Shown here in pieces: positions 16,376 to 24,451 of a stretch of DNA of 62,302 bases (position 1 is the first letter of the stretch; each line of letters starts with the position of its first letter). A program made the translations under genes and the position numbers. The notes beneath the pieces were generated by a model, which did no database searches, was not told the origin of the DNA, and saw nothing but the letters and a program-made list of their open reading frames with translations. Origin of the DNA: Pirellulales bacterium. Lineage in GTDB: Bacteria; Planctomycetota; Planctomycetia; Pirellulales; JAEUIK01. The stretch covers positions 1 through 62,302 of the forward strand of contig JAIBBY010000029.1 in NCBI GenBank assembly GCA_019694455.1, in the 5' to 3' direction.

Positions 16376-17193
16376 AGACCAAGACCGTGTGCGAGAAGGC
16401 AATCGTTGCTCGTGGCCGTGCCGAAATAGGCATAGGTACCGCCTGGCGTGACAGAGGCGCACTGCGGTCCGCTGTAGTAACCGTGACTCGCGCGAATGGC
16501 GCCGTGGTCGGGCAAGCCGTCGTCATATTTTGTGTCGTAGCCGAGGGCCTCCGAACCCGAGAGCACGCTGATGCCCGACGGCGCGGCAGTGGGCGGCACC
16601 GCAAGCACGCGCTGAGGCCACATCAGTAAGACGTGTTGTTTTGTCCACGCGGGATCGTAGAACAAAAGGCCGCCAGCCTGAGCCGTGATGCGCCAGCAGA
16701 AGCGATTTGAGTGCATCGGCGGACAGTTTAACCCGACTCGCACACGGGCTGTGAAGCCTTCATAGTAGGTTCCGCTATAAAGGCCGGCAATCAATCCTGC
16801 GTCCGCAAGGTGCTGCCAAAGCAACAGGGTCTCGTCGGCGTAATATGGAAGGGCTGGGGATGGGACCTCTTCGATTACGCCGTTGCCGCTGCCATCGCAA
16901 GTGGGAACGTCTGGAAGTGATTCTTCTGGCGGACAAAAAACGCTGGGACCACCAGGAGCGATCGAGCCAAAGAACCTTGTGGCGTTTGGACAGTCACCGG
17001 GGAGGCAATTGTACTTGGTCCTGAAAGCATTGATCGCGCTGGCGAACTCCTGCTGCTGGGAGTACATCTTGCGGAACTCACTCGCGCGAATCAAATCTCG
17101 GCCAAGCAAAATCGCACCAGCGAGCAACCCGATGATAACGAGCACGATGGAAAGTTCGATCAAGGTAAAACCCGAACGGCGAGAGGCGGGCAT
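16372..17193 (-). CDS. Type IV prepilin-like protein
   Basis: This 273-residue protein begins with a short basic leader and the class III cleavage/methylation motif GFTLIELSIVLVIIGLLAG, so it should be cut after Gly8 by a prepilin peptidase. The globular part is Cys-rich (at least eight Cys), with a DGLP segment near the C-terminus that is shared with the neighbouring prepilin at 17356. It lies in an operon with that paralogue upstream and the TrbC-like gene downstream (ATGA overlap). The start has AGGAG 8 bases upstream and a TTAAC box 34 bases upstream. It is likely a pseudopilin or minor pilin; no assembly ATPase is in the window. Confidence 0.75.
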   Translation of the reverse strand: MPASRRSGFTLIELSIVLVIIGLLAGAILLGRDLIRASEFRKMYSQQQEFASAINAFRTKYNCLPGDCPNATRFFGSIAPGGPSVFCPPEESLPDVPTCDGSGNGVIEEVPSPALPYYADETLLLWQHLADAGLIAGLYSGTYYEGFTARVRVGLNCPPMHSNRFCWRITAQAGGLLFYDPAWTKQHVLLMWPQRVLAVPPTAAPSGISVLSGSEALGYDTKYDDGLPDHGAIRASHGYYSGPQCASVTPGGTYAYFGTATSNDCLLAHGLGL

Positions 17194-17226
17194 GTAATCA
17201 CTCCTGCCTCATTGTTGCACAGGAAC

Positions 17227-17242
17227 GGTTAAGAAAGCGTTA
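17227..17242 (-). promoter_or_regulatory. TTAAC box upstream of prepilin gene 16372-17193
   Basis: The plus-strand sequence GGTTAAGAAAGCGTTA lies 34 bases before the start codon. It matches boxes at 18111 and 18765 in sequence and distance. On the coding strand it reads as two TTAAC/G-like half-sites one DNA turn apart, followed about 10 bases later by a -10-like AACAAT. A PhoB-family activator site is inferred. Confidence 0.45.
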
Positions 17243-17355
17243 TAGCCATTGCCTGCGCGTAGAAGGCCCCTAAAAGCGGCCGACGCTGTACGGCAATGGG
17301 AAGCCTGGTTGCCGGCAACGCGGCGTACCAAGCTGTGACTCCTCGGAAAAAGCAG

Positions 17356-18078
17356 CTAAAACACAAAGCGGATGAAGAAGCTGCAGTCGCGTTGCGCACC
17401 CGAGAATACATAGACGTTCTCGCCATCGGGATCGGTGCACAGGAGAGGTGTGCTGAGTTGTGGCCCTGCAATGCCGCTAAACGGCAGGCCGTCGTCTAGC
17501 TTGGTGTCGAGGTTGAAGGCATCGGCAGGGTACATGCCGCGGTGCGCTGCCATGACTAATAGCGTCTGCGAGTTCGCAAGCGGCAGACTTCGCGGATAGC
17601 TGTAGAGCGCCAAGTACGTGGCTTTCGGGAGGTACGTACCGCCGCCGGTGGTATAAAACACGTGCAAGTACTGCTTTTCCAGGGTGACCGCCGGGACCAC
17701 GGAGTAGTCAGTAGTCGCTGGATTAGCGGTGACGGGCACGAACTGGCTGTCGATGAGTTGCGCCTGGCTCAAGTGGTGCCATGCGTTGTAATCCTCATAG
17801 ATGCTGCCGGCGGAGTTCGATTCGATGCGGCCATTGTTGTCGCCGTTGACGGCTTCGGGCCAAAAGCTGCTGGCATCATTGAAGTCTCCGGGCCACTGGC
17901 CGTATTTGCCCCTGAAAGCCTGAAGTGCGGTTTGTGTTTGTGACAATTGCGATATGGTCTTGCGGATTTGGGACGCCTTAAGCATGTCAGCGCCCGTGTA
18001 AATGGCGGCGACTAGCAGGGCGATGATGACGATTACGATCGCCATCTCAAAAAGCGTGAAACCGTAGCGACGGGACAT
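17356..18078 (-). CDS. Type IV prepilin-like protein (first gene of pilin module)
   Basis: This 240-residue protein has the prepilin motif YGFTLFEMAIVIVIIALLVA after a five-residue leader. The mature domain contains FRGKYGQWPGDFNDA, and a DTKLDDGLP segment near residue 200 matches the paralogue at 16372. Only two Cys are present, both near the C-terminus. The ribosome binding site GAGGAG lies 8-13 bases upstream of the ATG. It is transcribed towards the second prepilin (162-base gap) and TrbC-like genes. Pseudopilin or adhesin-type pilin function is likely. Confidence 0.75.
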   Translation of the reverse strand: MSRRYGFTLFEMAIVIVIIALLVAAIYTGADMLKASQIRKTISQLSQTQTALQAFRGKYGQWPGDFNDASSFWPEAVNGDNNGRIESNSAGSIYEDYNAWHHLSQAQLIDSQFVPVTANPATTDYSVVPAVTLEKQYLHVFYTTGGGTYLPKATYLALYSYPRSLPLANSQTLLVMAAHRGMYPADAFNLDTKLDDGLPFSGIAGPQLSTPLLCTDPDGENVYVFSGAQRDCSFFIRFVF

Positions 18079-18110
18079 TGGACACTCCTCGCGTCATTCT
18101 TGCACGGCGC

Positions 18111-18126
18111 GGTTAAGAAAGACTTA
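18111..18126 (-). promoter_or_regulatory. TTAAC box upstream of prepilin gene 17356-18078
   Basis: GGTTAAGAAAGACTTA lies 33 bases upstream of the start codon. On the coding strand it is GTTAAG-N5-CTTAAC, both an inverted repeat and a direct repeat with an 11-base period. An extended -10-like TGCAAGAAT follows 7 bases after the box. It is the best of the three related sites. Confidence 0.5.
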
Positions 18127-18360
18127 ACTGCATACGGAGACGGCGAGCGGTGGCTAAGTGGGAGCAAGTGTTGGCCGGTGCGCGGCCCAGCTCGACGCCT
18201 AGGATGCGAAGAAAATCATCAGCGAAGGCGAGCCGGCGTTCTCGCCGTCCGACGCAGTCAATCGCAGTGAGAAGAGACTGGTTGTGTCGAGGTACGTTGG
18301 CACCGTGTGCTTACTGATGCCAAGGATCGTTGGATCTTTGTGTCCGTCTTGTTTTGCATG

Positions 18361-18726
18361 CTATCCGGTGATCTCTGGCGTATCTGGGCCGTCGTATAGG
18401 GCAGCAGCGCGCCTGGCTGGCTCGCGCCGCCTGGCGGCGCGATCGATCATGTTTGCAATGTCGATGTGTTGCCGAGCTTCGGCAACATCGGCCGCTGTGT
18501 GGCCGTCGTGATTGACGGCAGCGGCATCGGCACCTTTGTCGAGAAGCAGCTTCACCACGTCAGCAGCGCCACGGATCGCGGTTTCGTGCAGGGGAGAGTT
18601 GCCGGCCTCGTTGCGTGCATTCACGTCGGCGCCGGCGTCAACGAATGCCTTGATGGCGGGCAGAATCAAATTGTAGATGGCTTCCCAGAAGTGCTGGTTG
18701 ATCCCTTCGTCGATCGACTTGTCCAT
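18361..18726 (-). CDS. Short ankyrin repeat protein
   Basis: This 121-residue protein has two full ankyrin repeats (NSPLHETAIRGAADVVKLLLDKGAD and the preceding GADVNARNEAG turn) plus a degenerate third (GHTAADVAEARQH). It has no signal peptide. A GGAG site precedes the ATG at 18726. It carries the same upstream TTAAC box as the two prepilin genes, so it is probably in the same regulon although separated from them by 282 bases. The function is protein binding; the partner is unknown. Confidence 0.75.
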   Translation of the reverse strand: MDKSIDEGINQHFWEAIYNLILPAIKAFVDAGADVNARNEAGNSPLHETAIRGAADVVKLLLDKGADAAAVNHDGHTAADVAEARQHIDIANMIDRAARRREPARRAAALYDGPDTPEITG

Positions 18727-18764
18727 AGGTTCTCCGTGCGTGTCGAACTATTCTCGCGCAAAAA

Positions 18765-18780
18765 GGTTAAGAATGGCTTA
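18765..18780 (-). promoter_or_regulatory. TTAAC box upstream of ankyrin gene 18361-18726
   Basis: GGTTAAGAATGGCTTA lies 39 bases upstream of the start codon and matches the boxes at 17227 and 18111 in 12 of 16 positions across all three copies. It links this ankyrin gene to the pilin module. Confidence 0.45.
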
Positions 18781-18844
18781 TCGGAGTGACCGCGTCGGAA
18801 GGACGAGGTGTGGCTTCTGTGCCACAGTTCGGAACGGTCGGCGA

Positions 18845-18876
18845 TTGCAGCAAATAAAGGGAGTTATTTGCTGCAA
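18845..18876. repeat. 13-bp perfect inverted repeat before the AbrB-PIN operon
   Basis: Arms 18845-18857 (TTGCAGCAAATAA) and 18864-18876 (TTATTTGCTGCAA) are perfect complements around the hexamer AGGGAG. No T-tract follows on either strand, so a protein-binding operator or an element end is more likely than a terminator. It lies in the divergent region between the ankyrin gene and the toxin-antitoxin operon. Confidence 0.6.
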
Positions 18877-18922
18877 AGGTGCCAGGAGGGCACGTGGCAC
18901 TCAACGCGCCGAATCTGAAAGT

Positions 18923-18989
18923 CCTTGCCGTCCCCTTGAAAGTGTGGCAGTGTCGGGAATGAAGGCGGATCGCTTCAGAAACGGCAAGG
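18923..18989 (+). promoter_or_regulatory. Spaced inverted repeat over the AbrB gene leader
   Basis: CCTTGCCGT (18923-18931) and ACGGCAAGG (18981-18989) are complementary and 49 bases apart; the second arm includes part of the ribosome binding site AAGGAGG. This would suit autoregulation by the AbrB-type antitoxin or formation of a long leader stem. Inference from symmetry only. Confidence 0.3.
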
Positions 18990-18995
18990 AGGCCT

Positions 18996-19259
18996 ATGCA
19001 ACGGCAGGAACAATGGATTTACCACGCGAAGATTGATGCGTCGGGACGGCTGGTGATCCCGGCCGAGGCCCGCGAGCGGCATCACATCAACGAAGGGGAT
19101 ACGGTCGTCGTCGTTGACGACGAGCGAGGTCTCCACCTCAAGAGTCTCGATCAGGCACTCGCGGAAGCGCAGGACTACTTCGCGACGCTGGCTCCACCGG
19201 AACGCATTCTTTCTGACGAGATAAACGCTGACCGCCGTACCGAGGCGGAGCGTGATTAG
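18996..19259 (+). CDS. AbrB/MazE-type antitoxin
   Basis: This 87-residue protein has an N-terminal swapped-hairpin AbrB domain: AKIDASGRLVIPAEARE and NEGDTVVVVDDERGLHLKS. The C-terminal 35 residues are acidic and should wrap the toxin. The ATG at 18996 is preceded by AAGGAGG. It overlaps the PIN gene by 8 bases, so the two are translated together, and it should both neutralise the PIN nuclease and repress the operon. Confidence 0.85.
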   Translation: MQRQEQWIYHAKIDASGRLVIPAEARERHHINEGDTVVVVDDERGLHLKSLDQALAEAQDYFATLAPPERILSDEINADRRTEAERD

Positions 19260-19644
19260 CGCGGTTCTCGACGCGTCAGCCTTGATTGCACTGCTCAGAC
19301 GCGAGCGTGGAATGGAGGTCGTGCATGGGCACATTGCCGATGCGGCGATCTCAGCGGTGAATTATTCGGAGGTGATCAAAAAGACGATTGAGTACGGCGG
19401 CGCAGCCGAGCCAGTCAACGCCTACGCGCGCAACGTCTCGCTCAATATCGTTCCGTTCGATACCGAGCAAGCGATTTCTTCGGGCAAGCTGTATCCGGCG
19501 ACGAAGCCCTATGGGCTGTCGTTTGCAGACCGTGCCTGCCTGAATCTGGGAGCACGTTATGGCGTGCCCGTGCTGACGACGGAAAAGCGCATGGCAGATA
19601 CGCCAGTCGGCGTCAAAGTGCAATTGATTCGCGGGGAACACTGA
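19252..19644 (+). CDS. PIN-domain toxin (VapC-like ribonuclease)
   Basis: This 130-residue PIN domain has the acidic catalytic residues expected of VapC RNases: Asp in VLDASALIALL (residue 7), Glu in NYSEVIKK and Asp in SFADRACLNLG. The gene starts with GTG inside the antitoxin reading frame. It is followed immediately by the RHH gene (TGAATG junction). VapC toxins cut tRNA or rRNA; the target here is unknown. Confidence 0.88.
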   Translation: MISAVLDASALIALLRRERGMEVVHGHIADAAISAVNYSEVIKKTIEYGGAAEPVNAYARNVSLNIVPFDTEQAISSGKLYPATKPYGLSFADRACLNLGARYGVPVLTTEKRMADTPVGVKVQLIRGEH

Positions 19645-19884
19645 ATGGCCGATACCCCTGAATTCGTGGAATTTGACGTTGAGCTCAATAAGGCCGATGT
19701 TGAGTGGCTCGATCAAGAGGCAGCGCGTGTTGGCTGCACGCGCAATGACTTGATTTGCCAGGCTGTGGACCGCTACCTCGATCGCATTGGCGAGCTGTTC
19801 AAGGAAAGAGAGAAGAAGCGGCAAGAAAAGGAAAACGCTTCCCGAACAGGTCACGGGGCAACAGAATCGCCCACGCCGGATTGA
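19645..19884 (+). CDS. Ribbon-helix-helix (CopG-like) small protein
   Basis: This 79-residue protein has a beta strand (FVEFDVEL) followed by two helices (ADVEWLDQEAARVG and RNDLICQAVDRYLDRI) and a charged tail, the ribbon-helix-helix fold. It starts directly after the PIN stop codon. It could be a second regulator of the toxin operon or of the recombinase gene that begins 8 bases after its stop. Confidence 0.65.
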   Translation: MADTPEFVEFDVELNKADVEWLDQEAARVGCTRNDLICQAVDRYLDRIGELFKEREKKRQEKENASRTGHGATESPTPD

Positions 19885-19892
19885 AGCCGTCT

Positions 19893-20873
19893 ATGCAGGA
19901 AGCTTTGGAGAAATCACTCGTAATTATTCAAGGAAAGGAAATCGCGTCGGCCGACGTGCCGAGGTTGATCGCTGACACAGGGGCGGCGGCAAGCTTTGCC
20001 TGGGATGAATTCTTCATGGGAACGATCAGGAACGGCTATACGCGGCGGGCGTATCTCTTTGCGGTGCGTTCGTTTCTGAAATGGATTGAGGAACGGCACG
20101 TCGATCTCGTGCGGATCACGCCTGGCCTAGTCGGGCAATATTTCGACGAGCTTCCGGGAAGCACCCCGACCAAGAAGGTTTATCTCTCGGGCATCCGGTC
20201 GTTCTTCGATGTGCTCGTGCAGCGACACGTCATCGTGCTCAACCCCGCATTGTCGGTGCGGACTGAACGTTATTCCGCGGTCGAGGGCCGCACGCCAGAG
20301 ATTACGGTTGAACAGGCAAAGCGGTTGCTGGCATCGATCAAGCTCGAAACGGTGCTGGACTTTCGCGACCGAGCCGTGATCGGGACGTTGATCTACACGG
20401 CGGCGCGTGCCGGAGCGGCGGGCAAACTGCGGCTCAAGGATTTTGCCCATGACGGCTCGCAATACGTGCTGCGATTTGCCGAGAAAGGCGGGAAGGCGAG
20501 GTCGATCCCCGTGCGGGCAGATTTGCAGCAGTTCATTGTCGAGTACCTGTTTGCCGCGGCAATTGAGGACAATCCGAAGGATGCTCCCTTGTTCCGTACG
20601 GTCGGGGGTCGCAAGGCCAGGCTAACGGATCAGGCGATGGACAACGTCGATATCTGCCGCATGGTCAAGCGGCGGCTGAAGGCGGCAGGGTTGCCGATGC
20701 TGATTTCGCCACACTCCTTTCGCTCGTGTGCGGCGACCGACCTGCTCCTGCAAGGAGTGGCCCTCGAAGATGTACAATACCTGCTCGGTCATTCCGACAG
20801 CCGGGTGACGAAGCTCTACGACCGGCGGCAAAAGCTGGTCACGCGGAACATCGTGGAGCGGATTTCGGTCTAA
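19893..20873 (+). CDS. Tyrosine recombinase (XerC/D-like)
   Basis: This is a 326-residue recombinase. An N-terminal SAM-like core-binding domain (YTRRAYLFAVRSFLKWIEE) precedes the catalytic domain. Visible catalytic residues are Arg in YTAARAGAAGKLRLKDF, Lys in AEKGGKARSIPV, the HSFR box (HxxR), the His of LLGHSDSRVT and Tyr in KLYDRR. The ATG at 19893 is chosen because the frame upstream is shadow of the RHH gene. It is the second recombinase of the element; separation from the int/xis pair at the other end suggests either a nested element or a resolution role. Confidence 0.88.
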   Translation: MQEALEKSLVIIQGKEIASADVPRLIADTGAAASFAWDEFFMGTIRNGYTRRAYLFAVRSFLKWIEERHVDLVRITPGLVGQYFDELPGSTPTKKVYLSGIRSFFDVLVQRHVIVLNPALSVRTERYSAVEGRTPEITVEQAKRLLASIKLETVLDFRDRAVIGTLIYTAARAGAAGKLRLKDFAHDGSQYVLRFAEKGGKARSIPVRADLQQFIVEYLFAAAIEDNPKDAPLFRTVGGRKARLTDQAMDNVDICRMVKRRLKAAGLPMLISPHSFRSCAATDLLLQGVALEDVQYLLGHSDSRVTKLYDRRQKLVTRNIVERISV

Positions 20874-20892
20874 AACTTTCGCGGGGTAAGTG

Positions 20893-21870
20893 ATGGCTCA
20901 ACGCGTGTGGGGAATCAAGCTCGGATCGGGCGGCGTCTGCGTCGAATTCTGTGAGCAGCGCAGTATTGTTGGCATCGGCTGGCAGGATGTCGATCCGGCA
21001 ATTCTGACGACCGCGACAAGAGACGATTTATGGTCGCACGTAAAAAGTGCGTGCACCTTCTACACGCAGGATCGCGAAGTGGGCGCGGCTACGGGCCAAT
21101 TGTACCGGTTTGGCCGCGAGTGCACGCCAGGCGATTACGTCCTTTACTACAACCCGCTACGAAAATGCGTGCGCGTCTGCCGCGTGGTTTCCGAGTCGTT
21201 GTATCGGGATTTCGATTTAGAGGACGAGACGGATATCTGGCACTACCGCCGCGTCGAATACCCGTCGCCAGAGATCCCAATCCTTGACTTCTACGGGAGC
21301 TTGAAGGGTAGCTTGCTCGGCCCGCGGATGTCGTTTTGGGATATGGGTGAAGTCTACGACAAGGTTGACCTACTTGCGCACGGCCAATCTCCGAATTTGG
21401 TTTCGGTGCCCGATAAAGAAATGCAAGAGGCGTATCATCGGTTGAAGGCACTTGTAATCGGCCGTTCGGAGGCACTCACGGATAAGGATTGGGAGTGGCT
21501 CGTCGTAGACTACTTGAAGGCTCAAGGTGCGGTCGTTGACGAGCGCCGCGTCGGCAAGAATCAGCCGATCATTGATGTCGAGGCTCGATTCGACCATGGG
21601 GAATTGGACGACGAGGTATGGCGAGTGCAGGTAAAGCGATACCAGGATCGTCCCGTCGATTGGCCTGAAATCGAATACGACTTCCAAAGGGTAGGAAGCG
21701 GCCGTTTCTGTTTTGTATCGGTGTTCGGCTTTACCGATGAGGCGCGGCAGAAGTCGCTCGATGCTGGAATTCGGCTGCTGGAGGCGGGGGATTTCGTCCG
21801 GTTCCTAATGGGAGGGAAAGTTCGCCCGGAGCTTCAGGAAAAACTTCGCCTGCCGACTTTTGGAGCGTAG
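20893..21870 (+). CDS. Mrr-type restriction endonuclease with an N-terminal reader-like domain
   Basis: This 325-residue protein is probably a modification-dependent (type IV) nuclease. The C-terminal third has a PD-(D/E)xK core: DWEWLVVDYLKAQGA, then Asp in NQPIIDVEARF and the VQVKRY motif. Residues 1-150 form a separate beta-rich domain (SIVGIGW and PGDYVLYYNP) that resembles EVE/PUA-like base readers, which is tentative. The ATG at 20893 is preferred to the GTG one codon earlier. It follows the recombinase gene by 19 bases on the same strand, in a defence-like island with the toxin-antitoxin genes. Confidence 0.7.
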   Translation: MAQRVWGIKLGSGGVCVEFCEQRSIVGIGWQDVDPAILTTATRDDLWSHVKSACTFYTQDREVGAATGQLYRFGRECTPGDYVLYYNPLRKCVRVCRVVSESLYRDFDLEDETDIWHYRRVEYPSPEIPILDFYGSLKGSLLGPRMSFWDMGEVYDKVDLLAHGQSPNLVSVPDKEMQEAYHRLKALVIGRSEALTDKDWEWLVVDYLKAQGAVVDERRVGKNQPIIDVEARFDHGELDDEVWRVQVKRYQDRPVDWPEIEYDFQRVGSGRFCFVSVFGFTDEARQKSLDAGIRLLEAGDFVRFLMGGKVRPELQEKLRLPTFGA

Positions 21871-21872
21871 GT

Positions 21873-23084
21873 CTACCTTTCTTTCAAATAGCCCTCGTGC
21901 TTTAGCGCGTTGAGGAGAAGGCGGCGGGCGTGAGAAACTTTTTCGGACGTGCCATCGCCGTGCCGCAGAGCGTGGCGAATTATGTCCTCGACGTACTCTC
22001 GTGTTTTGAACATGGGAGCCGTTGGATCGTCACCAAGATGGGCGGCGATCTCGCGAAGGTGCAAATTGTTCCCGGCAAGGGAAATGAGCACCGGATGTTT
22101 GACGATGAATTCCATCAGAGCATTTTTGCCAGGTGGAATTGGAAGCAGCTTCTTTTCGTGCATCGCGGCCAGGATGTTGATGTGGTCGATCAGCGTTTGT
22201 GGTTTTTGATAAAAGAGCGATGGTTGCTTGACGGCGGCGCGAAGATATTCTCGTGCGGTCAGGCCGTCACGAGCGAAGTGCTGGACGACAGCCTCGATGT
22301 TAGAGGCGAGCGTCTCGGGTTTCTGTATGAACAGTGTCGGCTGCTTCAGGGCAGAGTCCAGGCAGTCGTGAAGCGTGAGGCCGTCCGACTCAAAATGACG
22401 CGCGAGGCCCTCGATGTTGGTGATGATCGTCTGAGGGTCCTGTGTGAACATGCCTGGTTGCCGGAATGCCGCGCGGAGATAGGTTTGTGTTGTCAAACCG
22501 TCTTTGGCAAAGCGCTGGACGACGCCCGAAACATTGCCGATCACCGTCTCGGGTTTTAGGTGTAGCAGCGCGGGCCGTTTTAGGGCGACTTGTAAATACT
22601 GTCGCTTGGTAAGGCCGTCTGATGCAAAGTGCTCGGCGATGCCGTCGACATGAGCGACGGCAACCTCGGGTTTCAGCCGGAGAAACCTATCCCTAGACGT
22701 TGATGCTACGGCTTTGGCGGCCACACGCCGCCAGTCGGCGATACTGACGCCATCGTTGGAGAAATGTTCTGCGAGGGCAGAAACTAGCCGTTCGGCACGT
22801 GGCTCAAGTTCGGGCTCCTGAGTGGCTGCCCTTCCATTTTCACCTGATGGTGATTCTCTATCCCGTTCCTCCGCCACAAATCCCGCGAATGCCGTTCGAT
22901 GGCCAAGTGTAGCGCGGATTGCGGCTTCGCGCAACGATTTTGAGCGGGAGGCGGCTGGACGGGCGGCAAACCGCGTTGAGGGGATATGGGATCGAGAGGG
23001 TTGTGCTTCAACTGCACGGGATTCAACTTCGACGGCGAAACCAACCTGCAGTGCGCGGCAACGTCGAAAGTGCCGGGGCAGCAA
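21873..23084 (-). CDS. Protein of five 39-residue alpha-helical repeats (mTERF-like?)
   Basis: This 403-residue protein has at least four perfect-length repeats of 39 residues between about 148 and 303, each of the form HFAxDGLTxxxYLxAAxKQP-LFxxKPxTLxxNIxxVV, with a degenerate 45-residue copy before them. A helical C-terminal cap follows. The pattern resembles mTERF or other helical solenoids that bind nucleic acid, but I do not recognise the exact family. The start is uncertain; no internal ATG precedes the repeats. It converges with the Mrr-type gene, with only 2 bases between the stops. Confidence 0.6.
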   Translation of the reverse strand: MLPRHFRRCRALQVGFAVEVESRAVEAQPSRSHIPSTRFAARPAASRSKSLREAAIRATLGHRTAFAGFVAEERDRESPSGENGRAATQEPELEPRAERLVSALAEHFSNDGVSIADWRRVAAKAVASTSRDRFLRLKPEVAVAHVDGIAEHFASDGLTKRQYLQVALKRPALLHLKPETVIGNVSGVVQRFAKDGLTTQTYLRAAFRQPGMFTQDPQTIITNIEGLARHFESDGLTLHDCLDSALKQPTLFIQKPETLASNIEAVVQHFARDGLTAREYLRAAVKQPSLFYQKPQTLIDHINILAAMHEKKLLPIPPGKNALMEFIVKHPVLISLAGNNLHLREIAAHLGDDPTAPMFKTREYVEDIIRHALRHGDGTSEKVSHARRLLLNALKHEGYLKER

Positions 23085-23580
23085 GGTAGGTTACCCAGTT
23101 TGCCAGCTTGGCTTGCCGCCGACATGAATGTGCCCAAGGCGAGCGGAATCTCGGTACTGAACGGACGGAGGAGTGGCCTTGAGCATGACTCGGGAATCAT
23201 CTTTATCACGGCCAGCGAGGGAAAACGGCACACGAGCGACGCCGAGGTGCTCCGGTTCGGCGACTAAATTCGCAAGCCGTTCGTCATGGACCGGATGATG
23301 GAAGGGGTGCCCCATACACGAGGAAACGCTGCACCTCACTCCCTAGCCTTTCCTAGCCGATTGCGAGATCAAGCATTGGGCACGTGCCGCGCCTTGATCC
23401 GTGGCCGGAACTTGACAACCGTTCGGAAATCATTGCTGCACCTGGGCTTATGGCGATCACATTGGCTGCGGCGAATTTTGGCGTGCGGCGAAAGTCAACA
23501 TTGCCGCGAGGCGAGCCTCAAGCAATACCAAAGTGGCATAGTCAACAGCGGTTTGACCTAGAAGCGACGGAGCCTATGCC
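23085..23580. other. Intergenic region without a supported gene
   Basis: Several short open frames exist on both strands, but none has a convincing start site, hydrophobic pattern or family motif. It should hold the promoter for the plus-strand SprT-to-integrase gene run and for the repeat protein. A GGAGCC sequence precedes the SprT-like ATG. Confidence 0.3.
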
Positions 23581-24339
23581 ATGAATTCGGAACTAGCCTT
23601 AAACTGCCTGCCGTTGCCTAAGCCGACGCAAGAGGCATGCCGCGCTGAGGAGCAGGTGGACTATGGGCGTGAGCCCCTCTCGGTCTACCACGTGCTCGCA
23701 CAACACCAGCGGGAAGAGAGTTGGGGTAAGCGCGAGGTGGTGTCGTTCCTGCAGGCGGCCGCGGAGGAGATGAATCGCGAGTTTAAACTCAACATCCCGA
23801 AGTTGGCTCTCTGCGTCGACCGCCTGCCAGCGAACGTATTCGGTCACTTTCGCTACGGGCACAATGGGTTTGGTCTGGAGGGCGAAATTGCGATCAATTC
23901 CCGGTATCTGCCTCCTGATCGTCCGCTGTGGCAAGTGCTCGGAACGCTCCTCCACGAAATGGTTCATGCCTGGCAAGCGGTGCATGGTCGGCCGGGCAAT
24001 CGGTGGCACCACAACGCAGAGTTTCGCGCGAAGGGCCGCCAGCTTGGCTTGAACATTGATGCCAAAGGCGCTACCGGCTACTCGGCCGACAGCCGATTCA
24101 AGGACCTTGTTCGCCGCATGGGAATTGAAGTGCCAGATGGCGAATTCGCCCCAGCGAAGGAAAAACCGCGCGGCGAATCGAAGTTGAAGAAGTGGCGATG
24201 CTCGTGCGGGACGGTCGCCCGTGTCGCGATCGAAGATTTCCGCGCGAAGTGCCTCAAGTGCGATTCTGAGTTCGTGCGCGATAACGTGCGCGGCGACAAG
24301 GCCGCAACTACGACCGCGTACGCGATCACACCTGACTAA
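23581..24339 (+). CDS. SprT-like metalloprotease domain protein
   Basis: This 252-residue protein has the zinc-metalloprotease signature HEMVHAWQ (HExxH) near residue 124, followed by WHHNAEFRAKG with the third ligand His. The C-terminus is a zinc ribbon with two Cys pairs (WRCSCG and KCLKCDSEF). This SprT/Spartan layout suggests cleavage of DNA-bound proteins or a DNA-associated role. It opens the long plus-strand gene run of the mobile element and is followed by a gene encoding only the same kind of zinc ribbon. Confidence 0.85.
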   Translation: MNSELALNCLPLPKPTQEACRAEEQVDYGREPLSVYHVLAQHQREESWGKREVVSFLQAAAEEMNREFKLNIPKLALCVDRLPANVFGHFRYGHNGFGLEGEIAINSRYLPPDRPLWQVLGTLLHEMVHAWQAVHGRPGNRWHHNAEFRAKGRQLGLNIDAKGATGYSADSRFKDLVRRMGIEVPDGEFAPAKEKPRGESKLKKWRCSCGTVARVAIEDFRAKCLKCDSEFVRDNVRGDKAATTTAYAITPD

Positions 24340-24451
24340 CCGGGGCGGCGACTCCGCCGCCCCTTTTTCCACAAGTCGATTGAGCGAGTCCGGAATGAGA
24401 CCGGGGAGCTCGCCGCGGAGAATCCGCGCGCCCAATTGAGGAGGGTTTGAG

